Positions 23,790 to 36,000 of a stretch of 64,000 nucleotides of DNA are shown here, piece after piece. The translations under genes and the position numbers were made by a program. The notes beneath the pieces were generated by a model that was not told the DNA's origin, searched no databases, and worked only from the letters and a program-made list of their open reading frames with translations. The DNA is from Cochliopodium minus (taxonomy: Eukaryota; Discosea; Himatismenida; Cochliopodiidae): positions 65,534 to 129,533 of the forward strand of contig JAMYWO010000049.1 in the NCBI GenBank assembly GCA_024220525.1, in the 5' to 3' direction. How positions within the stretch are numbered: position 1 is the first letter of the stretch; the number at the start of each line of letters is the position of its first letter.

Positions 23790-25190
23790 ATGGATAATTT
23801 CAATTGTACCAATATATGCTGTAGATTGGATTATTATTCTATCAATGTAACGGGTAAAAAAAAAAATTCCAAAGAAAAATAATTCGAGCATAAATTTATA
23901 TTTCTGACATAGGATCATGGGATGTCCAATTGATAAGCATCTTGTTCTCATTACTGGTATTCATAGGGATAATATTCCTATTATTCGCATTTAGGAAAGA
24001 TGAAAGTAGACAATTCTTCTCAATATACACAACAATGATGATATTGGTCATATTAACATTTTTGATGAGAGTAACAAAAAAATATGAAAAATAAATTTTT
24101 TGACCGATATAATAATATAAACGATAAAAAAAAATTTTCGGTTAAAAATTTAATTATTCTCAAAAAAAAATAAAAAAGATGATATTTCTAATATTGCCTC
24201 CATCAATAAAATACTCACCAGATTCAGGAAATGCATTTTACATTGCAAACATTTTACACACTTTCCTGGAGACACTATCGTGGTTCATAGAACTGTCAAT
24301 AATATTTTTCATGTTTAACAATGACGTTGAAAATAATTCTTCAAGAAATGTAAAAAAAAAATAAATTAAAAAAAAAAAAAAAATTAAAAGTTTTAAAAAA
24401 TTAAAATTGAAATATTTCTTAGGCTTATATTTATTCGTTGATAATTATTGTTCCTTTGTCAGTATTGTAAACAATTTTTTTTGGAATTAAATTTATAAGT
24501 TTTCTTTTAAAATTTTAAAAAAAAGATATTATATACCAATTATTTTTTGGGATAAATGTTCTTTGTGTGGTAAAAAAAAATTTTAAATTTTTTTGAATTA
24601 AAAATTTTTTAAAATTGATTTTTATTAAAATGAAAAGGTTGTGCTATTGTAAATGGACTTCTCATGTTTTTCTTTTTGTTGATTGTGATTTATGGGTTGG
24701 TAAGAACCAAGAAAAATACAGAACAAAAAATAAAAGAAAAAAAGCCAAGGCCAGCTGGTAATAACACAAAAAATAATTAATAATAATCAAACAAATAAAA
24801 ATAATTAATAATAATCAAACAAATAAATTAAATTTAATACTAACTAAAAATAAAAATAAAAAATAAAAAAATTATAAAAAATTAAAAAAAAAAATAAATA
24901 ATAAAAATAAAAAATAAATTAAAAAATAAAATAAAAATAAAAGCTCTCTCTTGGTCTTCCTATCTTTTTGTTATTCACACTTTGTTGTTTGGGTGGTTTA
25001 TTACAAGAATTATAAATAGCCAACCTTCCATTGCTTGCATGGACATGTAAAAACAAAATTTTCAAAAAGAATAGAAAAAGAAACTCGTTTTTAAAAACAA
25101 AATCTTTCCCTAGTATTGCTTCATTTTTCAAAGAAGCGATTTTTGCACCTGCTTTCTACTTTTGTTTGAAAAAAGATTCGAGATACTGGA
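23790..25190 (+). CDS. Seven-transmembrane protein, 3' end uncertain at an assembly gap
   Basis: Exons at about 23790-23851, 23913-24069, 24179-24348, 24422-24467, 24525-24570, 24640-24760, 24942-25049 and 25117-25190 join in phase. The protein begins MDNFNCTNICC (short extracellular end with Cys and an N-glycosylation site). It then has about seven hydrophobic helices separated by basic loops, including VRTKKNTEQKIKEKKPRP in the third cytoplasmic loop, and a final FAPAFYFCLKKDSRYWR. This layout recalls GPCR-like or THH1/TOM1-type seven-TM proteins; the family is not certain. After DSRYWR the sequence enters a TAAAAAA repeat with two Ns, so it may end within a few codons or continue into a lost exon. 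Confidence 0.65.
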
Positions 25191-25193
25191 GAG

Positions 25194-25341
25194 TAAAAAA
25201 TAAAAAATAAAAAATAAAAAATAAAAAATAAAAAATAAAAAATAAAAAATAAAAAATAAAAAATAAAANNAAAAATAAAAAATAAAAAATAAAAAATAAA
25301 AAATAAAAAATAAAAAATAAAAAATAAAAAATAAAAAATAA
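25194..25341. repeat. (TAAAAAA)n heptamer repeat with 2-bp gap
   Basis: About twenty perfect copies of the heptamer TAAAAAA are interrupted by NN at 25269-25270. The Ns mark an assembly join, so the true length is unknown and sequence may be missing between the two convergent genes. Confidence 0.95.
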
Positions 25342-25389
25342 TTAAAATTTTTTTAAAATTTTTTTAAATAAAAAATGAAAAATAAATAA

Positions 25390-26780
25390 TTAAAAAAAAA
25401 AAAAAAAATAAAAAAAACCATTATCTCCCCAACCCATTAAATCACCATTTTCCTTGTAAATTAAGACATGGTAAGCTCCACATTCCATCAATTTAATTTT
25501 AGGAACATCAAACAAAAGAGTTGACCTGGAAAAAACTATGAATTGATCTTTATCTCCAAGTTGATTGTGAGTGTTTGACCCATACCCATAAACTTTCTCG
25601 TCGTTTGAATACATCAAAAAAAAATTCCAACCTTTAAAAAATAAATAATAAAAAAATTAAATAAGATTACAATTAAATAAAATAATTTGATTGTATAAAT
25701 TCTATCCTCACAAAAAAATAATATAAATTAAAATAACAAATGAAATATTAAAGAAAAATTCTTTATTAATCAATTTTAATTTTGAAAAAAAAAATTTACC
25801 AGCAGAAATCATTTTAATGTTATTTTCGACTTCCTCATCAAAATTCTTGAATACTTTCCCATCGTTCTTCAAAATCACCGAAAAATCTTGTCCACAACAA
25901 ATAGACTTTATTTCTTTATCATTCAAGAGTAATGTTGGCTTTAAAACAAATTTTTCGTTTCTTAAATTCAAATTTTTTGAAGATAGATTTCTACTATTTC
26001 CCATTCCAAATAAATCTCCGTTAGAACAATACAGCAGTGTAAAGTAATATCCACAACTTATTGAAGCTACTTCTATTCCCTTTATTATTTCTACAATAGT
26101 TGTCTTTTGAATCGTTGTTCCATCTCCTAATTGTCCTTTTTAATTTTTAAATTTTACATAGGGAAAAAATTATGCATTTTAAATATAATGTAAAGTATAT
26201 AATTAACATTGTATATTTGGCTTTATATCTCCAATATCGATGTTTGATTTTTTTTTATCGTGTCAAAATATCCATTTCTAACATGGAATTATTAAATTAA
26301 TTTATTTTTATTTTGATTGGAGAGTAATTGAAGATTCATAGGTTGGGGAATGAATTCAAATTCCAATGATTCATCAATCAAACAATATTATTTTAAAAAT
26401 TATATTTTAGAATTTAAAGGAGAGGAAAAATGTTGAAAATTATTACCATTTCGATTGTCTCCACATCCATAAACAATTCTTTCCTTTTCTATTATTATCA
26501 AAGTATTTTTAAATTTTTGTTAATAAAAATTAAATTAGTATAATCCTTATTAATCTTGCCATCATAAAAAAATCCAAAATATCCATGGCAGTTTGATGAA
26601 TAATTTTCCATAAATCTTGTTCGGATTCAATTTTTTCTTTTTTTTTTATTCAAATTTAAAAAAAATAGATTTAAATCTTGAGAATATTCTTTCCAATTTG
26701 GATCACTTCCGAATAAATTTTGTTTTTCAAAATTATTTCCATATTTTAGGTTGAAATTTTTTTTTTTTCAGAGAAAAACC
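25390..26780 (-). CDS. RCC1-repeat protein, C-terminus lost at the assembly gap
   Basis: Minus-strand exons encode RCC1 blades: a first segment with GNNFEKQNLFGSDPNWKEYS (about 26745-26690), NYSSNCHGYFGFFYDGK (26610-26555), VYGCGDN, QLGDGT, SCGYYFTLLYCSNGDLFGMGN, CCGQDFSVILKNDGKVF, VYGYGSNTHNQLGD, MECGAYHVLIYKENGDLMGWGDN. The sequence then enters the heptamer repeat and gap, so the expected C-terminal module is not visible. One A appears to be missing near 26612, where DLWK should run into NYSSN; the start is uncertain (an upstream exon or the ATG at 26611). Related to the two other RCC1 genes in the window. Confidence 0.65.
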
Positions 26781-26899
26781 ATTTACTTAGAATTCAAAGC
26801 TTAATATCTCCACACAAAAGATGGAATTTACTTTCATACTAATGGAATCTAATCTTGTTTGAAATTCTCCAAATAAAGAAAATTTATAAAAAAAAAAAA

Positions 26900-28292
26900 A
26901 TGTCAAATATTTATTTAGGTATTGAAAATGATAAATCTTTCTCTACATTTATAGGAGCAAATGATTTGGATATAATAAAATATCAATTGTTGGCTCTAAC
27001 ATCTCCACCCAATAAAAGTAATAACAACAATATACCGAGTGATAAAGAGGATAAAGAAGAAAAGGATGTGATAGAGAGCCAAGTTTTGAGTATTAAAGAA
27101 AATAAGACATCGATAAAAGTGACAGCAAACAATAATAGTGTCATATTGGATGATAATGTGAATAATAAAAGTAATGATAAAGAAAATACAAAGATAAGCA
27201 ATAACAAAACAAAGGAGGAGATTATAATTGAAAAGAATCAAAATTTCGAAATCAAACTGATCAATTTAAAGGGCGAGGAAGCTGAGAAACTTGAAATTGA
27301 AATAGAAAACGTGGCAAAACAAATGTACAACAGCAAATTGGAGAAAGAATCTAAATCAGAGACATTACTCTCGAAATGCGAATTGGATGCGCTATTATTG
27401 TTGGGAACAAAATATAGACAAAATAATCAATTGGATAGTGCATTGTGGTGTTTGCAAAAAGGGATATTACTTTCAAAAAAATTAAATGATAATTTTAAAG
27501 AAACAACAAGTAAAAAATTTAAAAAAAATACATAAAATATATAAAAATTTTTAGCTGAAAAAAATAAAAAAAAATTTAATTTTCATTTTTTTTTTTAAAC
27601 CCTTGAAAATAGTGATGTTTGCAGCAGGAGAGATTTTGCAAGAATCAAAGCAATTTGATCAATCAAATGATTATTTCTTTGAAATATTTTCGATATCGGG
27701 ACCAGGGATGTTGGACAGAATCTCATTGAGCGTGGGAGAAAACTATTTCTTCCTGGAGAACTACGAAGAGTCCGTACAATACTTGCAACAAGCAGAGAGG
27801 TTGTTCCTCCTAAACAAAAATCTCCCCTCCATCGTGAGAACTCTCAGAACATTGTGCATCTGTCACGAGAAACTTGGAAAATGGAAAGAAGCAACAAAAG
27901 TTCTCCACAAAACCGAAGAAATCGTCAATCAGTTGTTCAAAATGAAAATAGTCGGAGAAATGCAATCGGGGATGGAGTTGTTGTTTGTTTACGAACATCT
28001 TTCTCAGATCAACTTTCAGCTCAAGAACTATTCTAACGTTGTTGTAAACTATTTGAAGTACATCCCTGTTGCTGAGAAACTGAATCGTAAAGTTGGTCTC
28101 GTTTGGGCTCATCATTACTTGGGCGTTTCTTACAAGCTTCTTGGTCAATATGTTCAGTCTTTTCTTCATCATCAGTGCGAGCTTACTTTTGCAAAGACTA
28201 TCAATCAACCTAAGGCTGTTTCTTTGGCTAAGAAGAGTCTTTATCCTCTTCTCTTTTTCCTTGTCAAGCAATCCAAATCTCAGCAAAAATAA
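26900..28292 (+). CDS. TPR-repeat protein
   Basis: Two exons (26900-27508 and 27613-28292) join in phase to about 429 residues. The N-terminal 100 residues are low complexity (Asn, Lys, Asp, Glu, Ser). From LDALLLLGTKYRQNNQLDSA onward, helical TPR-type repeats run to the end (for example YFFLENYEESVQYLQQAERL and VWAHHYLGVSYKLLGQYVQS). No catalytic domain is seen; the likely role is a scaffold. Codon use changes sharply inside exon 2, from C-ending codons (27700-27960) to T-ending ones (28040-28290). It shares the TPR type with the 1.6-kb CHAT gene but is not obviously a paralog. Confidence 0.78.
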
Positions 28293-28719
28293 GATTGAAA
28301 TTTCGATTTTTATAATTTTAATTAATTTTTTTTATTTTTATTAAATTAATTGTACATACTTATCTTTTTTAAAATTTTTTGTTTATCTTTTCAATCTCAA
28401 ATTTTTAAAAATTTTGAAGATCCATCCTTACTTGCAGAGCTTTTTTTTTATTCTTTAGTCTGCTCAATCAAAAAAAAAATAAATAATATAAAAAAAAAAT
28501 GGAAAATAATTACTATCTTCAGTCCAATACCAAAACTGTAATGACCCCTCTAAATTATAATTATATCTATTCAATCTTAATTAAAAAAATGTGTTTCAAA
28601 AAATTAAAAAATTATTTTACAAACGAAAACAATTTTTTTTGAGATTCATAAAAAGGAATCTCAAAAAAAAATTGAAAATAAAAAAAAAAGGAAAAGTAAA
28701 TGAGAAATAAATAAAAAAA
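28293..28719. other. Intergenic
   Basis: AT-rich spacer between two plus-strand genes. I see no coding exon or RNA gene. Confidence 0.5.
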
Positions 28720-29782
28720 ATGTCTCAAATGGCTCCCGAAAGTAATCTTTTGAATGCAATCCCAAACCTAATTGTCCTAAAGGATGGAGAATCTGCCCCA
28801 AATTTGAATGATTTCCCAATTTACAGACCCAGCAATTCCAAAATTCGGAAATTGGTGGAGATAGATGATGATAAAGAGATTACAATTGTACACAAAAAAA
28901 AAAATAAACAACAAACCAGGGAGAAATTACCCAAAAATTATGAATTCGAAGAAGATGTGGAAGATCATCTCAAATTATCACCCAAAGCAAAGCAATGGGC
29001 AATAGAATTAAACAACACAGGTAAATATTTTAATTTTTTATCATAAACAAAAATATAAAAGAATTAAAAAAGGGAAAAACCATTTTTTCGGCATTCTATC
29101 GGAAATAGAAAAGACCAAAATACCTACCAAAGATGGAAGCAAAGGGATCACTGTCAGCAGACAGGTGATGACAACAGATATCCTTCCATTTTTGAACAAA
29201 TTTATGAAAGGAAAAAGAATGTTTTACAAAGTCAAAACAAGTTTCAAAAGATATCCTTACACGGGAGGTACCTACACTCAATGTGTTTGGGTGATAGATT
29301 CTTTCAAAGATTTGAAAAATAATCTTTTTCGTACGTTCGAGAATGTTTCCATAATCCCTGAGATCCTTTGGATACATCACCCTATACAAATGTCGATCAA
29401 CAGAAGATATGATAATCCAAAATCACATGAGGAAATTTCGTTTTTTTATGAGGACAGCCAACAAGCAAGGGAGAAAATAAAACAGTACAACACAGACAAC
29501 TTTGATACCCCTACAAGCAAAACAAAGCAAGTAAATTTGGTTGTGGGAGAAATTCCAAGCGGAAAAAAAAGGGTTGGAAGTTTCAGAATCACTTTCATAA
29601 GAAATTGGCACAAAGGAGAGAAGTACTTTGGAGGTGATCTTAGTTTTCGTTTTTTTCACGAAGTACGAGAAGCAGGTGTACTAAAAGGTGAAAACGCAGA
29701 AGATGAAGAGTACCAAGATGAAGCAATGCCAATCAGTGATGAAGAGCTTTCACTGAAATTAATAAAAAAAATAAATAAATAA
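28720..29782 (+). CDS. Unrecognised protein of about 330 residues
   Basis: Two exons (28720-29021 and about 29072-29782) join in phase across a short intron. I do not recognise the family. The N-terminal 90 residues are charged and probably flexible. From GKNHFFGIL to the end the protein looks globular, with many aromatic and basic residues (KGKRMFYKVKTSFKRYPYTG, SFRITFIRNWHKGEKYFGG), and it ends in an acidic stretch EDEEYQDE. No signal peptide or transmembrane helix. The start follows an A-rich leader and is the first ATG in the frame. Confidence 0.75.
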
Positions 29783-30045
29783 AATAAATTAAAATTTGAA
29801 ATAATAAAAGTTTTACAAATAAAAATAAAAAATAAAAAATGAAAATAAAAAAATAAATGAAAATAAAAAAATAAAGATATAATAAAAAGAAAAAAAGAAA
29901 AAATAAAATAAAAATTTAATTATAAAAATTAAATAAAAATAAAAAATAAAAATCAAAAATCAAAAAATAAAATAAAAATAAAATGAAAAGATTGACCTAG
30001 ATCTTTTTATTCAAAATAAGATAAATCATTTTATATCTAAAATTA
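29783..30045. other. Low-complexity convergent spacer
   Basis: A-rich low-complexity sequence (AAAAT-type repeats) between the stops of the unrecognised gene and the USP-Ulp1 gene. Confidence 0.6.
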
Positions 30046-33000
30046 TCAATGTTTTTTGTGTGAAAGATAGATCTTCTCCGTGTGAAAGATACAGCCCATA
30101 CAAGACAGAAAACGGCCACAGTCATAATTATTTTTTGGAATGGAATATTTTTTGATGTTGTCTTTTTCCAATCTGACTTGAAAAGCCATACTTTATGTTG
30201 TCGGTTACTTTCTCCAAATTATTCTCTTTTCAAAAGATATACTCTAGGACAGCTTCAAAACACTTTTCGTTGGTTCCTCCAAGCGAGTCAAAATATGTCA
30301 ATTTTTTTCTCTCAACTTTATTTCTAGAATACACCAGTGATTCCCTAAGTGTATTGGAACATAAATGGTATACTTTTCGGAGAAAATGTGACTATCAAAG
30401 TTATAATGTCTCTTGACTGTTGAATAGCCTTTGTTTGTCAGCTCAGTGTAAAAGTAGGTGGTAAAAAAATAACACTTTTCCAAAGGAAGATGATACTTGA
30501 ATCTTTTGTTGAGCAAATTATTGAGAGAATTGATGATCTATTTGAAAAATATGATAAATATGATAAATTTGATAATTAAAAATAAATATTTAATTAATAG
30601 ATTCAATTTACGTCAGAATTTAACCACTTTGATAAGGTATTGGAATTGCTTGTAGGAGGAAGTAAGATTTTGAAATCTCTGACTTTAAATTCACAAGCTC
30701 CAAATGCTGACAAAACAAAGTCATCATGTTTGTTACTAATTAATTCCATCATTCTTCTTTTTTCTTCATTGCTGATTGGAGAAACAATTTCTCCAAATGT
30801 AAGAAAGTCATCTCTATTTTGGTTTTCTTCTTCGTCTGAATCATCAACAAAGTTCCAATGAATGATACTTGTTGGAACGAAGAGAGAGGAAGGGGAAGTG
30901 ACCGGAATAGAGGAAGGAGGAGAATATCTATCCCTTTTTTTGGGAGGTAACATGTCTTTGGAGATGGGAAACGGGATAGTGGTGACGGGAGGATTTTTTT
31001 GTGGTTTAAAAATATTTTTTGAATACAACAAAATAACCACGTTCTTTTTGTTGTCCAATGTCCCCACTTCTTTGTTCAAGAAAGAACTTCCATTTCTGAA
31101 AGCAAAAAATTGACCTAGTTAATAAAATTAATAAAATTTTTTAATTAAAAAAGAGAAAAGGGGTACTCTGTTCTCGTTTATTTTTTTTTTTGCTTTCATC
31201 TTTTAAAAAAAAGTAAATAAAATAAAAAATATAAATACAAATAAAATAAATAATGTAAAATAAAAAATAAAAAATAACTTAATATAAAATAAAATAAAAA
31301 AAATAATAAATAATAAAGAAATATTAATTAAAATAAGATTTATCATAAAAATAAAAAATAAAAAATTGAAAAATAAAAATAAAAAATAAAAAATAAAAAA
31401 TAAAAAATAAAAAATAAAAAATAAAAATTAATTTGTTAAAAATGTTATTTTCATACCCTCGGTTTGGTTGATGGTGCATACCAATTTAAAATTGGTTTTA
31501 TGATTTGTTTTTGGATCAAACAGCGAAATTTCGTCATCAAACAATAGATCAGTATTTGAAGGAAAATGCAAAATGAGGTTGTCAGGAAGAGAAGAGATAG
31601 AAAAATCAAACTGATGGTTTTGATTGGAGTTGCAGGTATCACATTTGAAGAGATGTAATCTTGGAGCAAAAAATAAATCAAAATAATTCTGCAGTGTTGG
31701 ATCTTCCTGTGAAAGACTTCCAAATGATAAAGAAAATTGAGACAAAGATCGGATCATGATTTCATTACAAGCAATGCACCTTATTGTTTCAGAAAGTTCT
31801 ATCTCAAACATTGATTTTATGAGATTTGGTTGATCAATGAAAGGACATTCCACATTGAGATTTTCTAGCAAGAATTCCAACAACCTATGAGGAGAATGTT
31901 CTTCGTTGGATGGAAAAGATTTTTGAATTACACTTTTCAAAAAAGAAGCTGAAAAACAAGAAAGAGAAGAACATCCTTCATTCGTGTAAATCTGCAAAAT
32001 CTTGGAATAAGCGGAGAAATAAAGAGGTGTAACTTCATACTTGCTTTTTGGAAAACTAAAACTCTGTTGTTTAATGAAAATGGAAAGATCACCAACTGAG
32101 AGAAGAAGTTGAACAACACTGTTGAGATACGAAGAATTTCCCAAATCAATAAATCCTCTATTGCAGCTTGGATCATAAATTATATCGAGGTTATAAAGAG
32201 AGAATTTTTTGTTTGAGTCGTTGACGATGGTTGTGATCGAGGACTTTTTCACAAAGAAGAGTTCTTCAAGGTCGAAAGATGTATCAAGAAGAAACTTCAA
32301 GCAACGATTACGGTTATCATCGTAAGAGTAAAACGACAATTCATCTATTTTGAAGAGCTGAATATAGCAATCGATGAAATTTCTGAGGTAAACAAGAAAA
32401 AAATTGTGAGTGGATGTTTCGTCGTCACTGAGCTGAACAGGATAGCTTTGTGGACCAAAACTGCAAAGAGGAGAGAAAGAAGATATGACAAGATTTGGTT
32501 TGTTCTTTGTTTTCTCAAGCAATTCATATGATTTATCAGTGTTGTTTTTTCTTGTGTGGATTTTGAATTCCTGTCTCTTTTCAACTGTTTTCGTAATGTC
32601 ATCAATACATTGCAATAACTCAGCTCCAGCAACTTGCATCACTTTGGACGTTGATGGGAGTTTTTCTTCATCAATCTTTGTTCTACCTCCCTCCCCATTT
32701 GTCTTTGAAAGATCTCCATGAAGTTTACGATGAATGAGTTCTTGAAGCTCAAGTGACAATACCCTTAATCCCTCTTTTGAATAAAAAATAAAATAACCAA
32801 CAAAGAAATATTTAAAACAAATTAATATCAAAAATATACAAATATAAATAATTAATTAAAATAAAAATAAAATAAAAATAAAAAAATCAAAATCTATCAA
32901 GAATAAAAATTGGGAAATTAAATAAATTGAAATTAAAAAAATAACAAACAAATAGTTAAAATATAATAAGAAAATTATTAAAATTTCAAAAACTAAAATA

Positions 33001-36000
33001 AAATTAAGATTGATGAAAAATAAATAAAAAAATAAATATAAAAATAAAAATAAAAATAAAAATAAAAATAAATAAAAAATAAAATAAATAAAAAATAAAA
33101 TAAAAATACAATAAAAATATAAATAAAAATAAATATTAATTAAAAACTGAAACATAAAAATAGAGATCAATCAAAAATAAATTTGGGATTTTAAAAAAAA
33201 TAAATAAATTAAAAAAACTATTTTCATTAATAAATATTAAATAAAGGTTAATCAAAATTTATAAAAATAAAAAAAAAAATATTTAAATATTTAAATTAAT
33301 ATCGAAATAATGACAATATAATGATGATAAAAAAATTGAAAATAATTTGTTTTACGTTTAAAGTGAAAAATGATGGCTGACGAATGATCCGAAGCAAAAT
33401 GATTGTACAGGCCACCCAGATTAGAGTCTAATGCCCTCCAAACTTTATACCAAGTGGTTGAAAAGAAGTAATGTGCAGGAAAGTTGTGATCTTCTTTTTC
33501 AGATGACAAGGGAGTAGTAAAGCAATCTCTCCACAATTTGCAGTCAAAGCCTTCTTCCATGGAATACAAAATGACTTTAATCTTCTTGGTGAAGAGATAT
33601 TCGTAGGTATCCACAACTTTTTCAAAGTAAGCAAATCCAAAATCCTCTTTTCCTTTTTGGGAAGATTGGGAAGGCTGAGATTTTGGATCTTGGGAGGAGT
33701 TTTTTTTTTGTTGTGCTTGTTCTGTAAAATATTTCCTAAAAAATTAATTAAAGTAAAAAAATAAATAAAAACAAATAAAATAGATGAAAATGAACATAAA
33801 TAAAAATAAAAATAAAATAATCATTATTGATTTAGTAAAAATAAAAATAAGTAAATTGAATTATTTAGTAAAAATAAAAATAAGTAAATTTTAAATAAAC
33901 AAAATATGAAATAAATAAAAATAAATAAAAATGAAATAATAACCTTTTCCCGTCAAGTAGATAATCAGGATCAAACTTATGAATCAAATCTAATACTTCT
34001 TTTAAATTTTCTTGGATTAATCCCTCGAAAGGTTTTGATGAATAAGAGATTCTCCCACCTTGTAAAGGAGGAGCGTGTATTTCTTCATAGTTCTCAAGTA
34101 GAATCTGTTCCATCTCTATCAAGAAATTGTTTTTGTGCATTATGTCAAATGGGTATTTCTCGCAACTCTTGTGTCTTTCTTTAAACAATTTAATGAACTC
34201 TGGGAATTTGGGGTAAAGAGATAGAACATTCTCCCTGTTTCCAGCCTCAATAATTACGTTGCTTTCATAGAAAGTAGATGCTTTCTCGTTTTGAAATCTA
34301 AAAAAAATAAAAAAAAAAATAAAAATCTTGTAAATTAATAAAAATAAAAATTTTACCTTGCATACACCTTTTCACCGAATACTTCTTTAAAGATTTGATT
34401 TATAAATGCAAAAGATTTAGGAAAAGTGTTTTCTGCTTTCTTTATTTTATAAGAGAGGATTGCAAATGGTCTTAATTGTCTCTGCATAATTGCCTTTTTA
34501 AAAAAAAGAAAAATAAATATAAAAAGAAATAAATAAAATTGATGAAAGTAAAAAATAATTGAAGTAGATAAAAATAAAAAAATTAAAAAAATTATTTACA
34601 TTATCCCCATGGATACAGTCAATACATATTTGGACATTTTTCAAATTAATAGGATAAACAAAACCATCTGGTTGACAAGTATGCTAAATCAATTGTTTTA
34701 ATATTAAAACAAAATAAAAAGCAATATTCTTACAATTCCAATGTTGCGGGTTGTGTTATAACAGTCATTACACTTTGTAGGGTTGTTTGAAGGATTGGAA
34801 TAATCTACTGTTCTTTCACAACCATTAATGCAACCTGTGGTGGCTGGGCACAAATAGCAGAAGCACTTCTCTTTAAAAGGATCTTTCTTTCTACTTTTGT
34901 TTGGTTTTTCATTCGATTTAGAGCTTTCTTTGTTGTTTGGATCAATTTTTTCGGAAATTTCATCTTTGTCACCTTCACCAATTTGGTTTTCTTTCTGTTC
35001 TTCAATTGTGTGAGTTTCTTCAAAAAAAGTAAAAATAATTTCATTTTTTCTAACTTCTTCTATTTTATACTTCCTCTTTTCCACAACTTCCTTGTTTGCA
35101 CTCAAATCCAAAATAAGAAGAAGATTGATCTTGTGTTCGTACCCCCCAAACCTTATCGCATCCAAATCCATGTAGTATTTTAAAAGTTCAAGTAACTTTG
35201 GTTTACTCATGGGTTCATCTCCATGAGTTAATGACCTGATAAACAAAGAAAGAGGTAGATTTACACCATTAACTATGAATAAAAAAAATAAAAATTGAAG
35301 AAAAATAATTGATCAAAAAGATACAAAAAATTAATTAAAATCATAAAAATAGAAATAATGGTGCAAAAAAAAAATGAATAAAATGGTAATTAAAATGAAT
35401 TATAATACTTATTTTTCCAGTAACAGGTGTCATTCTAGTAATAGCTCCATAATCCATGCTTACGATAGTGTAAAAAATGGAGTTTTCAAATTGGAAGGGG
35501 AGTTGGAGTTGCAAGCTCATGCAATAAGCATAGTTAAATATCATTGTTTTTGGAGAAACAAATGATGTTTTAGTTTTAGGATCGTATTTGAGATCCGCTA
35601 TTTTAGAGTAGGCTTGTTTTAAATAAACGTTACTTGCATCCAGAATACCAGAGGCGGGGAGATTGTCAAGTTCTTCGATTTTACGGAAAGATCTATACAT
35701 TCTTTTGGTTAAGTTAGAGTTGGCTTTGATAGAAGTGATTTTGGAAACTTGGATCATTTTTTTATCGTCGTTCAAGAACAAATCTCCCAAATATCCAATA
35801 AATCTTTCAAGAAATGGAAGTTTTCTATTAAAGCAAGGTAAAGTGAGAAGATTACAAAGAAAATATTCAACATCTACTCTGAGAACTTCCAAAATATCAA
35901 TCACCCTCATGGTAAATTGTAAAAGAGTTCCGTCATACAGACCGGCTTTTCCAAAGTTTTCCACATCATCTTTGAAAATTCTACTCTTTCTTTTTGAATT

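Noticed and set aside
25194-25341. Heptamer tract considered as telomere or CRISPR-like array
   Set aside because: No spacers, internal position, A/T only, and similar short tracts occur in introns; best read as microsatellite at an assembly join.
27810-28286. Minus-strand open frame of about 158 codons opposite the TPR gene
   Set aside because: Shadow of the plus-strand TPR exon; no motif and no splice context.
30046-30516. In-frame TGA in the Ulp1 domain as a recoded codon
   Set aside because: TGA is used as a normal stop in several genes here, and frameshifts lie on both sides, so error or decay is simpler than recoding.
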